Positions 17,106 through 25,117 of a stretch of 59,126 bases of DNA are shown here, in pieces. The notes under the pieces are model-generated. The model did no database searches and had not been told where the DNA came from. It was given only the letters and a program-made list of their open reading frames with translations. Made by a program: the position numbers and the translations under genes. This DNA is from Porcipelethomonas sp964621265 (lineage in GTDB: Bacteria > Bacillota > Clostridia > Oscillospirales > Ruminococcaceae), in NCBI GenBank assembly GCA_964621265.1, contig CAZULQ010000009.1, positions 1 to 59,126 of the forward strand, given 5' to 3'. How positions within the stretch are numbered: position 1 is the stretch's first letter; the number at the start of each line of letters is the position of its first letter.

Positions 17106-17381
17106 TTAAGCGTTAACAGCGTCCTTGAGAGCCTTACCTGCCTTGAATGCAGGAGCCTTCTTTGCAGGAACTGTAATAGTTTCACCTGTCTGTGGGTTCT
17201 TTGACTGCTTTTCCTTACGGTCACGTACTTCAAATGTACCAAAGCCAACGATCTGAACCTTGTCACCGTTAACGAGAGCATCTGTAATTGTTGAGATAAC
17301 TGCTGAGAAAGCCTTTTCAGCGTCCTTCTTTGTTAATTCGCTCTTTTCTGCAATCTGGTTGATTAATTCTGCCTTTGTCAT
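17106..17381 (-). CDS. hup: HU-family DNA-binding protein
   Basis: A 91-aa histone-like protein that bends DNA non-specifically. It has MTKAELINQIAEKSELTKKD, the GFGTFEVRDRKE turn and the RNPQTGE-type arm, here KNPQTGETI. Length and motifs fit HU rather than IHF. The gene lies 32 nt after mazG with a GGAGG site, so it is probably read with mazG and possibly from its own promoter as well. Confidence 0.95.
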   Translation of the reverse strand: MTKAELINQIAEKSELTKKDAEKAFSAVISTITDALVNGDKVQIVGFGTFEVRDRKEKQSKNPQTGETITVPAKKAPAFKAGKALKDAVNA

Positions 17382-17413
17382 GATTGTATTACCTCCATTT
17401 TTTCTTTTGTTTT

Positions 17414-18214
17414 TTATTTGCCTGAATTTTTTACCTTGTTCCAGTAAACATCAAGCTCATTTATGCCAAGAGTCTTCATGTCGACTCCGTCATGCAAAAC
17501 TGCGTTTTCGGTTTTTTCAAATCTTTCAATAAACTTTTCTGTTGCCCTTGTCATGGCTTCTTCAGCGTCGATTCCAAGATGACGTGCAGTATTGACACAG
17601 GAGAAAAGAAGATCACCGAATTCCTCGAATATATCGTCCTTGTTGCCCGACTTTATAGCCGATTCAAGTTCAGCTGTTTCAGCCTTGATACAGGCGAAAG
17701 CGTCGTCAGCACATTCAAAGTCCATACCCGCCCTCATAGCTCTCTTGCCGACCTTCTGTGCACGCATAAGTGCAGGAAGTGAAGCAGAAACGCTTTTTAA
17801 GGTGTCAGTATAGCTTTCCTGTCCCTTGGTTTCCTTTTTAATGCTGTCCCAGTTTTTAAGAACGTCGTCAGCACCCGAAACCTCAACATCTCCGAATACA
17901 TGAGGATGTCTTACAATAAGCTTTTTACAAAGCTCATCGCAGATGTCGTCAAAATTGAAGGAGTTTTTTTCCTCTTCGATACGGCAATGGAAAACAACCT
18001 GAAGCAGAACGTCTCCAAGCTCTTCTCTCAGAAGCTCTGTATTCTCAGAATCAATGGCTTCAATAGCCTCATAAACCTCTTCAATAAAATCATTTCTGAT
18101 TGATTTGTGATTTTGCTCCCTGTCCCACGGACAACCCTCAGGACACCTGAGAATCCCCATGATTTCGCGCAGGTCGTTAATATCATATTGTTCTTTTCGC
18201 TCAAATTCAACCAT
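17414..18214 (-). CDS. mazG: MazG nucleoside triphosphate pyrophosphohydrolase (YabN-like)
   Basis: The enzyme hydrolyses NTPs to NMPs and pyrophosphate, a house-cleaning and stress role. The ATG at 18214 has a GGGAG site 5 nt upstream and is preferred over a TTG at 18235. The 266-aa protein has two MazG repeats. The first has CPWDREQNHKSIRNDFIEEV and the EELGD metal-binding block; the second is weaker, with EEFGDLLFS. The gene heads mazG-hup-rqcP, an order related to Bacillus yabN-yabO. Confidence 0.92.
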   Translation of the reverse strand: MVEFERKEQYDINDLREIMGILRCPEGCPWDREQNHKSIRNDFIEEVYEAIEAIDSENTELLREELGDVLLQVVFHCRIEEEKNSFNFDDICDELCKKLIVRHPHVFGDVEVSGADDVLKNWDSIKKETKGQESYTDTLKSVSASLPALMRAQKVGKRAMRAGMDFECADDAFACIKAETAELESAIKSGNKDDIFEEFGDLLFSCVNTARHLGIDAEEAMTRATEKFIERFEKTENAVLHDGVDMKTLGINELDVYWNKVKNSGK

Positions 18215-18240
18215 AATATCTCCCTTTTCCGACAATATTA

Positions 18241-18269
18241 ATAATACATTAAATTCGGAAAAATATCAA
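18241..18269 (-). promoter_or_regulatory. Promoter of mazG-hup
   Basis: Minus-strand TTGATA (18264-18269), 17-bp spacer, TATTAT (18241-18246). Confidence 0.65.
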
Positions 18270-18348
18270 TAGGTTTTCAGAAGTTTGTAAAAATGTTTTA
18301 AAGATAAAGCCATTTTACGCTAATTTCTGTTTATTATCCTCTTTTTTA

Positions 18349-18885
18349 TCAGCCGTTTGCATTGCCGCTGCTGATTCCTGCAGCCTGATCCTTCATCTGA
18401 GCGATACGGAGCTGAGCCATAACACGCTGATACATGTTGTAAATCTTTCTCTTTGATTCGTCTTCCTTTGCAATTGCTGATGGTACAATTTCAGTCATGT
18501 AGACACCGCTTTTGGTAAGGAAGTAAACATAGTTCTTACCTGCAACAGGCATGTCAAACTTTGTTGTCTTCTTGCAGCAGTCGAGACATTCACTTGCCAT
18601 TCTGATGAAGTCAAATGATGCCTGTGCAACGCCTCTGTATCTTGCGGAAGCGTTGATATATTCGCCGCCGATGTTGAAGTATACATTTGCAGCACCGTTG
18701 ATATAGCAAACGAGTGTTGAAAGAAGTGTAGGTGACATAGGCATGTCGATAACTGCGCCGTAAACCTGGTTTGGTTCAAGCTTCTGCTTGAAAGGTTCAG
18801 GTGGGAATGTAAGTGCCTTGCCTCTTGAAACGATGTATTTCTGAGAAGCAACATATCTGTCGAGTGTTGAACGTTTTTTAGCCAT
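18349..18885 (-). CDS. Conserved hypothetical protein, 178 aa
   Basis: I do not recognise this family. The protein is soluble and lacks a signal peptide. A central region (about 45-150) alternates hydrophobic strands with helices and includes a CLDCCKKT cluster; the C-terminal helix is Met/Gln-rich and could form a coiled coil. It lies 38 nt downstream of the aminotransferase on the same strand and may be its operon partner. Codon use matches its neighbours, so recent transfer is not indicated. Nothing in the sequence supports a function. Confidence 0.8.
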   Translation of the reverse strand: MAKKRSTLDRYVASQKYIVSRGKALTFPPEPFKQKLEPNQVYGAVIDMPMSPTLLSTLVCYINGAANVYFNIGGEYINASARYRGVAQASFDFIRMASECLDCCKKTTKFDMPVAGKNYVYFLTKSGVYMTEIVPSAIAKEDESKRKIYNMYQRVMAQLRIAQMKDQAAGISSGNANG

Positions 18886-18923
18886 TTTTAAATCTCACTT
18901 TCTGTATTATTATTGTTTTAAGC

Positions 18924-20135
18924 TTAATCGAGCATTTCCTTTGTCATGCCGCCTAAGATTTCAATTCCTCTTACAATCTGTTCATCAGTCGGAGTTGAGA
19001 AGTTAAGACGGAATGATGTAGTCTTGTCAGATTCATTAATCATGAATGCTGTGCCCGGAACAACAGCGATTTTATAGTCTCTTACAGCCTTTGTGCAGAA
19101 ATCCATCATATCGCTTCCCTCAGGGAGAGTAGCCCAGATGAAAAGTCCGCCCTCAGGACGTGTGTAAGTAACCTTTTTGGAGAAGTGCTTGTCAAGACAG
19201 TCGAGCATAAGCTGACATTTTTTTCTGTAAATTTCACGAAGCTTTGCAAAATGCTCATCAAGATTACATTCTGTCATGAACTTATAGCAGATAAGCTGAG
19301 GCCAGATGCTTGTATGAACGTCTGAAACCTGCTTGCAGACAACCATCTTCTGGAATATTTCCTTTGGTGCAACTGCATATCCCACTCTGAGACCAGGTGC
19401 AAGGATTTTTGAGAAGCTTCCCGCATAGATAACTCTGTTTTCTGTATCCATGCTCTTGATTGAAGCCACAGGCTCTCCTGCAAAGCGGAGGTCGCCGTAT
19501 GGGTTATCTTCAATAATTATGCTGTCATATTTGCATGCAAGCTCGTAAATGCCCTTTCTCTTTTCGAGTGACATAGTAGAGCCTGTAGGGTTCTGGAAAT
19601 TCGGGATAACGTAGATAACCTTCTGTCCCGAAGCGTTTTTAAGCACTTCTTCAAGCTTTTGAAGCTTCATGCCGCCCTCTTCCTGTTCAATGCCCACGAG
19701 GTTTACGTTGTATGAACGGAAAGCGTTAAGCGAGCCGATAAAGCTTGGTGCTTCTGTGATGAGAGTATCGCCTTCATTGCAGAGAACCTTACATGCAAGC
19801 TCAATAGCCTGCTGTGCGCCTGATGTGATGAGAAGGTCATCACCGTCTCTGAAGCAATTGTCATCAGCCATTCTCTTTTTGAGTACGTCTCTGAGAGGAG
19901 TATAGCCCTCAGAAATGCTGTACTGTAAAGCTAAAACAGGGTCATTCTTTAAAATTTCCGCAGAAATTCTGCCGACTTCTTCTGTCGGGAATGCTTCCGG
20001 TGCAGGATTTCCTGCCGCAAAGGAGATGACCTCAGGGTCAGCTGTATACTTTAAAATTTCTCTGATTGCAGAAGCCTGAAGCTTTGAAACCTTTTCAGAA
20101 AATTTATAATTCATTTTAAATGCAACGCCTTTCAT
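18924..20135 (-). CDS. PLP-dependent aminotransferase class I/II (2-aminoadipate transaminase-like)
   Basis: The 403-aa fold-type I enzyme has the PNFQNPTG block, EDNPYGDLRF and the cofactor lysine in GSFSKILAPGLRVGY. The N-terminus ISFAAGNPAPEAFP fits the subgroup of LysN/MocR-type transaminases that act on 2-aminoadipate, aromatic or branched-chain amino acids. No helix-turn-helix domain is attached. ilvE is not seen in the ilv/leu block 2 kb away, so this could be the branched-chain transaminase, but that is inference. The ATG at 20114 (MNYKFSEK) is an alternative start. Confidence 0.85.
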   Translation of the reverse strand: MKGVAFKMNYKFSEKVSKLQASAIREILKYTADPEVISFAAGNPAPEAFPTEEVGRISAEILKNDPVLALQYSISEGYTPLRDVLKKRMADDNCFRDGDDLLITSGAQQAIELACKVLCNEGDTLITEAPSFIGSLNAFRSYNVNLVGIEQEEGGMKLQKLEEVLKNASGQKVIYVIPNFQNPTGSTMSLEKRKGIYELACKYDSIIIEDNPYGDLRFAGEPVASIKSMDTENRVIYAGSFSKILAPGLRVGYAVAPKEIFQKMVVCKQVSDVHTSIWPQLICYKFMTECNLDEHFAKLREIYRKKCQLMLDCLDKHFSKKVTYTRPEGGLFIWATLPEGSDMMDFCTKAVRDYKIAVVPGTAFMINESDKTTSFRLNFSTPTDEQIVRGIEILGGMTKEMLD

Positions 20136-20157
20136 AATTAAAAATATACCGCATATA

Positions 20158-20186
20158 ATTATAACACATATTTACAAATGTAGCAA
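20158..20186 (-). promoter_or_regulatory. Promoter of the aminotransferase gene
   Basis: Minus-strand TTGCTA (20181-20186), 17-bp spacer, TATAAT (20158-20163) with TGT extended -10. Confidence 0.7.
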
Positions 20187-20280
20187 TACGCTTTAAAGTA
20201 ATTCCGTAAATCATTATGCAATTTCAACAAATAGAAAAACATAAAATTAAGCAATAAAACAACAAAGAAAGGAGAAAGAC

Positions 20281-21876
20281 TTGAAAAATCAAAGCTTTCT
20301 CAAAGGCTCGGTAATTCTCATAGTTTCGGCGATAGTTGCCAAAACAATCGGGGCGCTTTTCAAAATCCCGCTTACAAATATGCTGGGCGGCGTGGGAATG
20401 AGCTATTTCTCCTGTGCATACGGTCTTTTTCTCCCTGTCTACGCTGTTACAGCGACGGGTCTTACGACAGCCGTTGCAAAGCTGACGGCTGAAAGCTGTG
20501 CGTTCGGCAATTACAGAAACGCTCTTAAAATACAGCGTATTTCCCTGCGGCTCTTTACAATTGCGGGAATCCTCGGGACAGTTGCGATAATTCTTCTGGC
20601 ATATCCCTTTGCGGACAAAATAGCCGCCTGTCCGAAAGCGTGGCTTTCGATAATCATGATTGCTCCGAGTGTGCTTTTCGGATGCATAACAGCCGTTTAC
20701 AGAGGCAGTCACGAGGGCATGAGGAACATGTACCCGACTGCCGTCTCGCAGGTTATAGAGGCGTTTGTCAAGCTTCTGACGGGTCTTTTGCTTTGTTCGT
20801 GGGTTCTGCGTCACGAAGCCGAGGTACTGGCGTTTCTGCCAAAGGGCACTGACATAACAGCGGCGGCATCTGCGGCGGCTGTGCTGGGGATAAGCCTTTC
20901 TACCCTTGCAAGCACTGCCTTTCTCTGCCTTTTCGGGACAGTACCCAGAAATCTGCGAAATAACGGAACTGAGGAGCAGGGCAGGGAAATAGTAAAAAAG
21001 CTTTTTGCGGTACTTGCACCCGTAGCGCTCGGTTCAATAGTCACAAACCTTACATCTGTTATAGATTTAGCGACAATTATCCGCTGTGTTGACAAGGCTG
21101 TGAACACCTCTCCCGAGTTTTTCAGCCGACGTTTCGGGCTTTCGGGAGTGTCTGCGGCGGAAATATCAGAATTTGTATACGGCTCTTTTACGGGACTTGC
21201 CGTGACCGTTTTCAATCTTGTTCCCTCGGTGACAAACATGTTCGGCAAAGGAATACTGCCGAATCTGGCACAGGCGTGGGCGAAAAATGACAGACAGGAA
21301 TCAGAACACCTCTCGGGGAGCGTTCTGAAAGCGACAGCGTTTATTGCTGTGCCGTCAGGAATCGGGATAACGCTCCTTTCCGAAGAAATACTTCTTTTTC
21401 TTTTCCCCGAGAGAATTGCGGAATGCGTGGTTTCGGCGGAAAGCCTTAAATATCTTGGCGTTGCCGTAATCTTCCTTGCGCTTTCGTTTCCGCTTTTCAG
21501 CATGCTCCAGGCGGTCGGCAGAGCAGACCTGCCTGTAAAGCTCATGACAGCAGGTGTTGCGGTGAAGCTTATCGGCAATCTTCTGCTTATACCCGTGCCG
21601 TCCGTTAACGTTTCGGGGGCGGCAATTTCAACGTTTCTTTGCTACCTTGTCATATTTATATTATCTGTGATTTTTTATTGTAAATGCACGCAAATACGTC
21701 TCAGGATTTTTTCGCTTATGCTCCCGTCGCTGTTTTCGGGTGTCCTCTGCGGAACTGTCGCAAGAATTGTATGCAGTTTTGGCGGCTATGAACTGAGGCT
21801 TATGCTCCCACTTGGAATTGCCTGCGGAGGTATTGTCTACTTAATTTCCATGAGAGTGTGTGACAGAAGTCGGTGA
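20281..21876 (+). CDS. MOP-superfamily lipid-linked oligosaccharide flippase (SpoVB/MurJ-like)
   Basis: The 531-aa protein has about 14 membrane helices and the polysaccharide-export fold. The N-terminal segment KGSVILIVSAIVAKTIGALF with the following LGGVGMSYF is typical of the SpoVB/YabM subgroup, which moves lipid II or related carriers across the membrane. The TTG start is supported by an AAAGGAG site. yabM lies beside yabN (mazG) in Bacillus, and here the gene lies near mazG on the opposite strand. Whether it flips lipid II or another glycan cannot be told. Confidence 0.88.
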   Translation: MKNQSFLKGSVILIVSAIVAKTIGALFKIPLTNMLGGVGMSYFSCAYGLFLPVYAVTATGLTTAVAKLTAESCAFGNYRNALKIQRISLRLFTIAGILGTVAIILLAYPFADKIAACPKAWLSIIMIAPSVLFGCITAVYRGSHEGMRNMYPTAVSQVIEAFVKLLTGLLLCSWVLRHEAEVLAFLPKGTDITAAASAAAVLGISLSTLASTAFLCLFGTVPRNLRNNGTEEQGREIVKKLFAVLAPVALGSIVTNLTSVIDLATIIRCVDKAVNTSPEFFSRRFGLSGVSAAEISEFVYGSFTGLAVTVFNLVPSVTNMFGKGILPNLAQAWAKNDRQESEHLSGSVLKATAFIAVPSGIGITLLSEEILLFLFPERIAECVVSAESLKYLGVAVIFLALSFPLFSMLQAVGRADLPVKLMTAGVAVKLIGNLLLIPVPSVNVSGAAISTFLCYLVIFILSVIFYCKCTQIRLRIFSLMLPSLFSGVLCGTVARIVCSFGGYELRLMLPLGIACGGIVYLISMRVCDRSR

Positions 21877-21943
21877 CCCGACAGGACATCTTCGCTCTGT
21901 CATCATTAATAATAACAGAAGATAAGGCACGACCATATATTTT

Positions 21944-21970
21944 GTAGGGGGCGATGCCCACATCGACCCG
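21944..21970 (+). repeat. REP-like palindrome with GTAG head (copy 1)
   Basis: GTAG is followed by an imperfect hairpin, arms GGGGCGATG and CATCGACCC around CCCA. It shares the GTAGGGG head and hairpin layout with the copies at 28188, 28361, 49774 and 49823. It lies between the flippase and ridA genes. Confidence 0.6.
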
Positions 21971-21991
21971 TTTAACGTAGTTATATCAGAA

Positions 21992-22027
21992 TAAAAAGAG
22001 GGGACGCTTTCAAGAAAAAAGCGTCCC
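21992..22027 (-). terminator. Terminator of ilvA-ridA
   Basis: Stem GGGACGCTTT/AAAGCGTCCC (22001-22010 with 22018-22027), followed on the minus strand by CTCTTTTTAT. A related hairpin lies at 56881-56908, so the stem may belong to a dispersed family. Confidence 0.8.
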
Positions 22028-22038
22028 TTTACTTTTAA

Positions 22039-22413
22039 TTAAACCTCTGCAATAACTTCAACTTCAACGAGTACTCCCTTTGGAAGCTCTCTTACAGCCA
22101 CGCAGCTTCTTGCTGGCTTTGATGTGAAGTATTCACCGTAAATCTTGTTGAATGCCGCAAAATCAGACATGTTTCTGAGGAAGCATGTAGTCTTGACAGC
22201 CTTGTCAAATGAAGTACCAGCCTCTGTTAAAACAGCGCCTAAGTTCTTCATAACCTGTGTTGTCTGACCTTCGATATCCTGTGCTTCGATTTCATTTGTT
22301 GCAGGATTGATTGCAATCTGACCTGATGTGAAAACAAGTCCGCCTGTAACAACAGCCTGTGAGTATGGGCCGAGTGCTTCAGGAGCATTTGGTGTGTAAA
22401 TTGTATTTGCCAT
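22039..22413 (-). CDS. ridA: Enamine/imine deaminase RidA
   Basis: RidA hydrolyses the reactive enamine intermediate released by threonine dehydratase, and it lies 17 nt downstream of ilvA, which makes that enamine. The 124-aa protein has APEALGPYSQAV, FTSGQIAINP, the active arginine in PARSCVAVRELPKG and the acidic VEVEVIAEV end. The GGAGG site is good. Confidence 0.95.
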   Translation of the reverse strand: MANTIYTPNAPEALGPYSQAVVTGGLVFTSGQIAINPATNEIEAQDIEGQTTQVMKNLGAVLTEAGTSFDKAVKTTCFLRNMSDFAAFNKIYGEYFTSKPARSCVAVRELPKGVLVEVEVIAEV

Positions 22414-22430
22414 TTGTTTTTCCTCCGTTT

Positions 22431-23627
22431 TTATTCAACTATCTTAAAGCCTGCGTCAGTAAGTGACTGTCTTATAGCTGTGATGTGTTCAAAATTTCTC
22501 GTTTCAAGGACGATTCTTAAATAACAGCCGTTGATGTCTGTGCCTTCACTTGCTCTCTCATGGTGAATAGCGATGACATTTCCGCCAAGGTCAGCAATGA
22601 TTGATGAAACTGTCTTAAGCTGACCGGGCTTATCCATAAGCTCGATATTAATGGAGTCTGAACGTCCTGATTTGAGCAGACCTCTCTTAATGACTCTTGA
22701 AAGAATAGTAACGTCGATGTTACCGCCCGATACGAGGCATACAGTCTTCTTGCCTTTAATCGGTACCTTGTTGAACATTGCTGCCGCAACGGCAACAGCA
22801 CCCGCACCCTCTGCGATAAGCTTCTGCTGTTCGATAAGAGAAAGAATTGCGGACGAGATTTCGTCGTCGGTTACGGTTACAATCTCATCAACATATTTCT
22901 GGCAGAATTCAAAGGTGTTAACGCCAGGTTCCTTAACCTTGATACCATCGGCAATAGTAGCAACAGAATCGAGACACTCGATTTTGCCGCTTTCCATTGA
23001 AGCGACCATGCTCGGTGCGCCGCTTGCCTGAACGCCGTAAATCTTGATTTCAGGTTTTAAAGCCTTTGCGGCGAATGCAACACCTGAAATAAGTCCGCCG
23101 CCGCCGATTGGCACGATGATAGCGTCAATGTCAGGGAGCTGGTCTAAAAGCTCAAGACCGATAGTGCCCTGTCCTGCAATAACATTTTCATCGTCAAACG
23201 GGTGGATAAATGTATAGCCCTTTTCGTCACGCAGACGGATAGCCTCATTATATGCGTCATCATAAACGCCTTCGACTAAGCATACATCTGCTCCGTAGCC
23301 CTTGGTTGCCTCAACCTTGGAGATAGGTGCGCCATCAGGCAGACAAATTAAAGATTTGATGCCGTTTTTTGTGGCAGCGAGGGCAACGCCCTGAGCGTGG
23401 TTTCCGGCGGAGCATGCAATAACGCCCTTTTCCTTTTCTGCGTCGCTGAGCTGTGAAATTTTGTAGTAAGCGCCTCTTACCTTGAATGAACCTGTAATCT
23501 GGAGATTTTCGGTTTTAAGGTAGATTTCGCTTTCAGGATTGATTTTCGGTGCATGAATAAGGTCAGTTTTTCTGATGACATTTTTCAGCACATAGCTTGC
23601 ATGATAGATTTTATCAAGAGTAAGCAT
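22431..23627 (-). CDS. ilvA: Threonine ammonia-lyase with C-terminal ACT-like domain
   Basis: The enzyme turns threonine into 2-oxobutanoate, the first step toward isoleucine. The 398-aa PLP enzyme has the cofactor lysine in GSFKVRGAY, the PIGGGGLISG phosphate loop and a C-terminal ACT-like region (about 325-398). It lies at the 3' end of the ilv/leu gene block, preceded by a T-box leader. The size and single regulatory domain match the short clostridial type, which may be biosynthetic or catabolic; the T-box and the neighbours favour the biosynthetic role. Confidence 0.93.
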   Translation of the reverse strand: MLTLDKIYHASYVLKNVIRKTDLIHAPKINPESEIYLKTENLQITGSFKVRGAYYKISQLSDAEKEKGVIACSAGNHAQGVALAATKNGIKSLICLPDGAPISKVEATKGYGADVCLVEGVYDDAYNEAIRLRDEKGYTFIHPFDDENVIAGQGTIGLELLDQLPDIDAIIVPIGGGGLISGVAFAAKALKPEIKIYGVQASGAPSMVASMESGKIECLDSVATIADGIKVKEPGVNTFEFCQKYVDEIVTVTDDEISSAILSLIEQQKLIAEGAGAVAVAAAMFNKVPIKGKKTVCLVSGGNIDVTILSRVIKRGLLKSGRSDSINIELMDKPGQLKTVSSIIADLGGNVIAIHHERASEGTDINGCYLRIVLETRNFEHITAIRQSLTDAGFKIVE

Positions 23628-23642
23628 TTTTTATTACACTCA

Positions 23643-23860
23643 TTTCGTTAAATTTTGCTTTAAGGACGAAAGAATTCTTCCGCTTAAACCACCTTAAAGC
23701 AGTTTTTTAGCGTATCTGACAATACGTTTCCGTATAACGGCGGAAGTCCGGAGCGGCTTACTGTGATTTTCAGCCGTCTGCTCGGGGAGGATAGCTTTCT
23801 TTCCCGTAAATGCTGTTTTTTCAGCGACATGTCAGCTCTCTGTAAAATCGTGAAAAGAAG
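23643..23860 (-). promoter_or_regulatory. T-box leader upstream of ilvA, probable isoleucine specifier
   Basis: On the minus strand, AGAGAGCTGAC (3' end of the stem I entry at 23822-23841) is followed by GCTG/CAGC pairing. An ATC triplet (23765-23767) sits in a purine-rich loop as the probable Ile specifier. AAGGTGGT and GCGG (23681-23697) are followed by TTTCGTCCTT, which matches the T-box/antiterminator. The arms GCTTTAAGG and CCTTAAAGC (23657-23665 and 23692-23700) extend it. TGGT can pair with the ACCA end of uncharged tRNA. The T-box core deviates from the usual GGGTGGNACCGCG, and no downstream T-run terminator is visible. Confidence 0.75.
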
Positions 23861-23888
23861 CGGTTCCCGTCATAGCATTTGTCAACAT

Positions 23889-25094
23889 TCAGTTGAGAGT
23901 GTTGCGGCAGGTAAGCATTTTATCAATGAACTGCTTTGCAGCTCTTGCCGAACGTCCGCTTCTGCCGACAGCGAAGCGTTCTGCTTCCATATCGAGTTCC
24001 TCCTGTGTCATGTCGAGCCTGTACTGCTCAGCAAGTCCATGAACAATTTCGAGGTACTCAGCCTTGTTAGGCTTGGAGAATGCAATTTTTAGACCAAAGC
24101 GTTCAGAGAGTGAAACAAGCTCCTGAACGGTGTCGTTTCTGTGAACGTCATCACCGTTTCTGTCGGAGAATTTCTCCTTTACAAGATGACGTCTGTTGCT
24201 TGTGGCATAAATTACAATATTATCCGCTCTTGCAGAAACCGAGCCTTCGAGGATTGCTTTCAGCGCACCGAAGCTGTCATCATCTGTTGCAAACGACAGG
24301 TCGTCGATAAACAGGATAAATTTCAGCGGATTTTTGCTGAGATTGTCAATCAGCAGCGGAATATCCCTCAGCTGGTCCTTTCGCACCTCTATTATACGCA
24401 GCCCTCTGTCACGGTATTCGTTTGCAATCGCCTTGACAGACGAGGACTTGCCTGTTCCCGCATCGCCTGTGAGCAGTACATTTGAAGCAGGCTTGCCGTT
24501 TATAAGGGCGAGTGTGTTGTCGATTATCAGCTGACGCTGCTTTGTATACCCGATAAGCTGTGAAAGCTTGATTTCATCAGGGTATTTTACAGGAACAACA
24601 ACGCTGTCCTTTACAACGAACATATAGTATTTTGCGTAAATGCCATAACCGAAGCGGTCAATATTGTCAATTCTGTTTTTGTATTCCGCCTTAAAGTCAT
24701 AAGGCGTATTGTCCCACTGCGGCAGAAAACCGCTGTAGGCAATATTTTTTGTAACGTCCTCAGATGTCATTTCAGCAATCGTCTGGAGCGATTCAAGCTC
24801 GTTTATAAGACAGTCGTGCATCTTGTCGCTTATATCAAGCCTGTGCGCCTTTCTTATCATGTAAATATTCTCGTCCTCTAAAATGAGGGTTAAGATATAG
24901 GAGCTTAAATCGTTGTGGTGACGATAAAGGTTTGAAACGAAATCCGAGTAAGCCTGAATCTGCCTTGCAGTATCGTCATGGTCAAAGCTCATGAGCAGTC
25001 TTTCAAGACTCTGCATAGTGCGGCAGTTCATGATATCTCTGAAAATAACCAGAGAGCTGAGCTTGAAATGAAGCTCTGTCAGATTGTTTTTCAA
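23889..25094 (-). CDS. DUF815 family AAA+ ATPase
   Basis: The 401-aa protein has an N-terminal helical region (1-190) and an ATPase core with Walker A GDAGTGKSS and Walker B FILFIDDLSF. It also has a sensor block IVIYATSNRRHL and a C-terminal lid. This pattern is characteristic of the DUF815/YifB-adjacent family of predicted ATPases common in Clostridia, whose role is unknown. It lies between leuB (23 nt after its stop) and ilvA, on the same strand. It therefore probably shares the leu transcript, yet has no clear tie to amino acid synthesis. The T-box of ilvA starts just beyond its stop codon. Confidence 0.85.
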   Translation of the reverse strand: MKNNLTELHFKLSSLVIFRDIMNCRTMQSLERLLMSFDHDDTARQIQAYSDFVSNLYRHHNDLSSYILTLILEDENIYMIRKAHRLDISDKMHDCLINELESLQTIAEMTSEDVTKNIAYSGFLPQWDNTPYDFKAEYKNRIDNIDRFGYGIYAKYYMFVVKDSVVVPVKYPDEIKLSQLIGYTKQRQLIIDNTLALINGKPASNVLLTGDAGTGKSSSVKAIANEYRDRGLRIIEVRKDQLRDIPLLIDNLSKNPLKFILFIDDLSFATDDDSFGALKAILEGSVSARADNIVIYATSNRRHLVKEKFSDRNGDDVHRNDTVQELVSLSERFGLKIAFSKPNKAEYLEIVHGLAEQYRLDMTQEELDMEAERFAVGRSGRSARAAKQFIDKMLTCRNTLN

Positions 25095-25117
25095 GTTAAA
25101 ACGCCTCGATTCTTAAA

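Noticed and set aside
20811..21578. Long open frame of 255 aa antisense to the flippase
   Set aside because: It overlaps a clear membrane transporter gene fully, and codon structure favours the plus strand.
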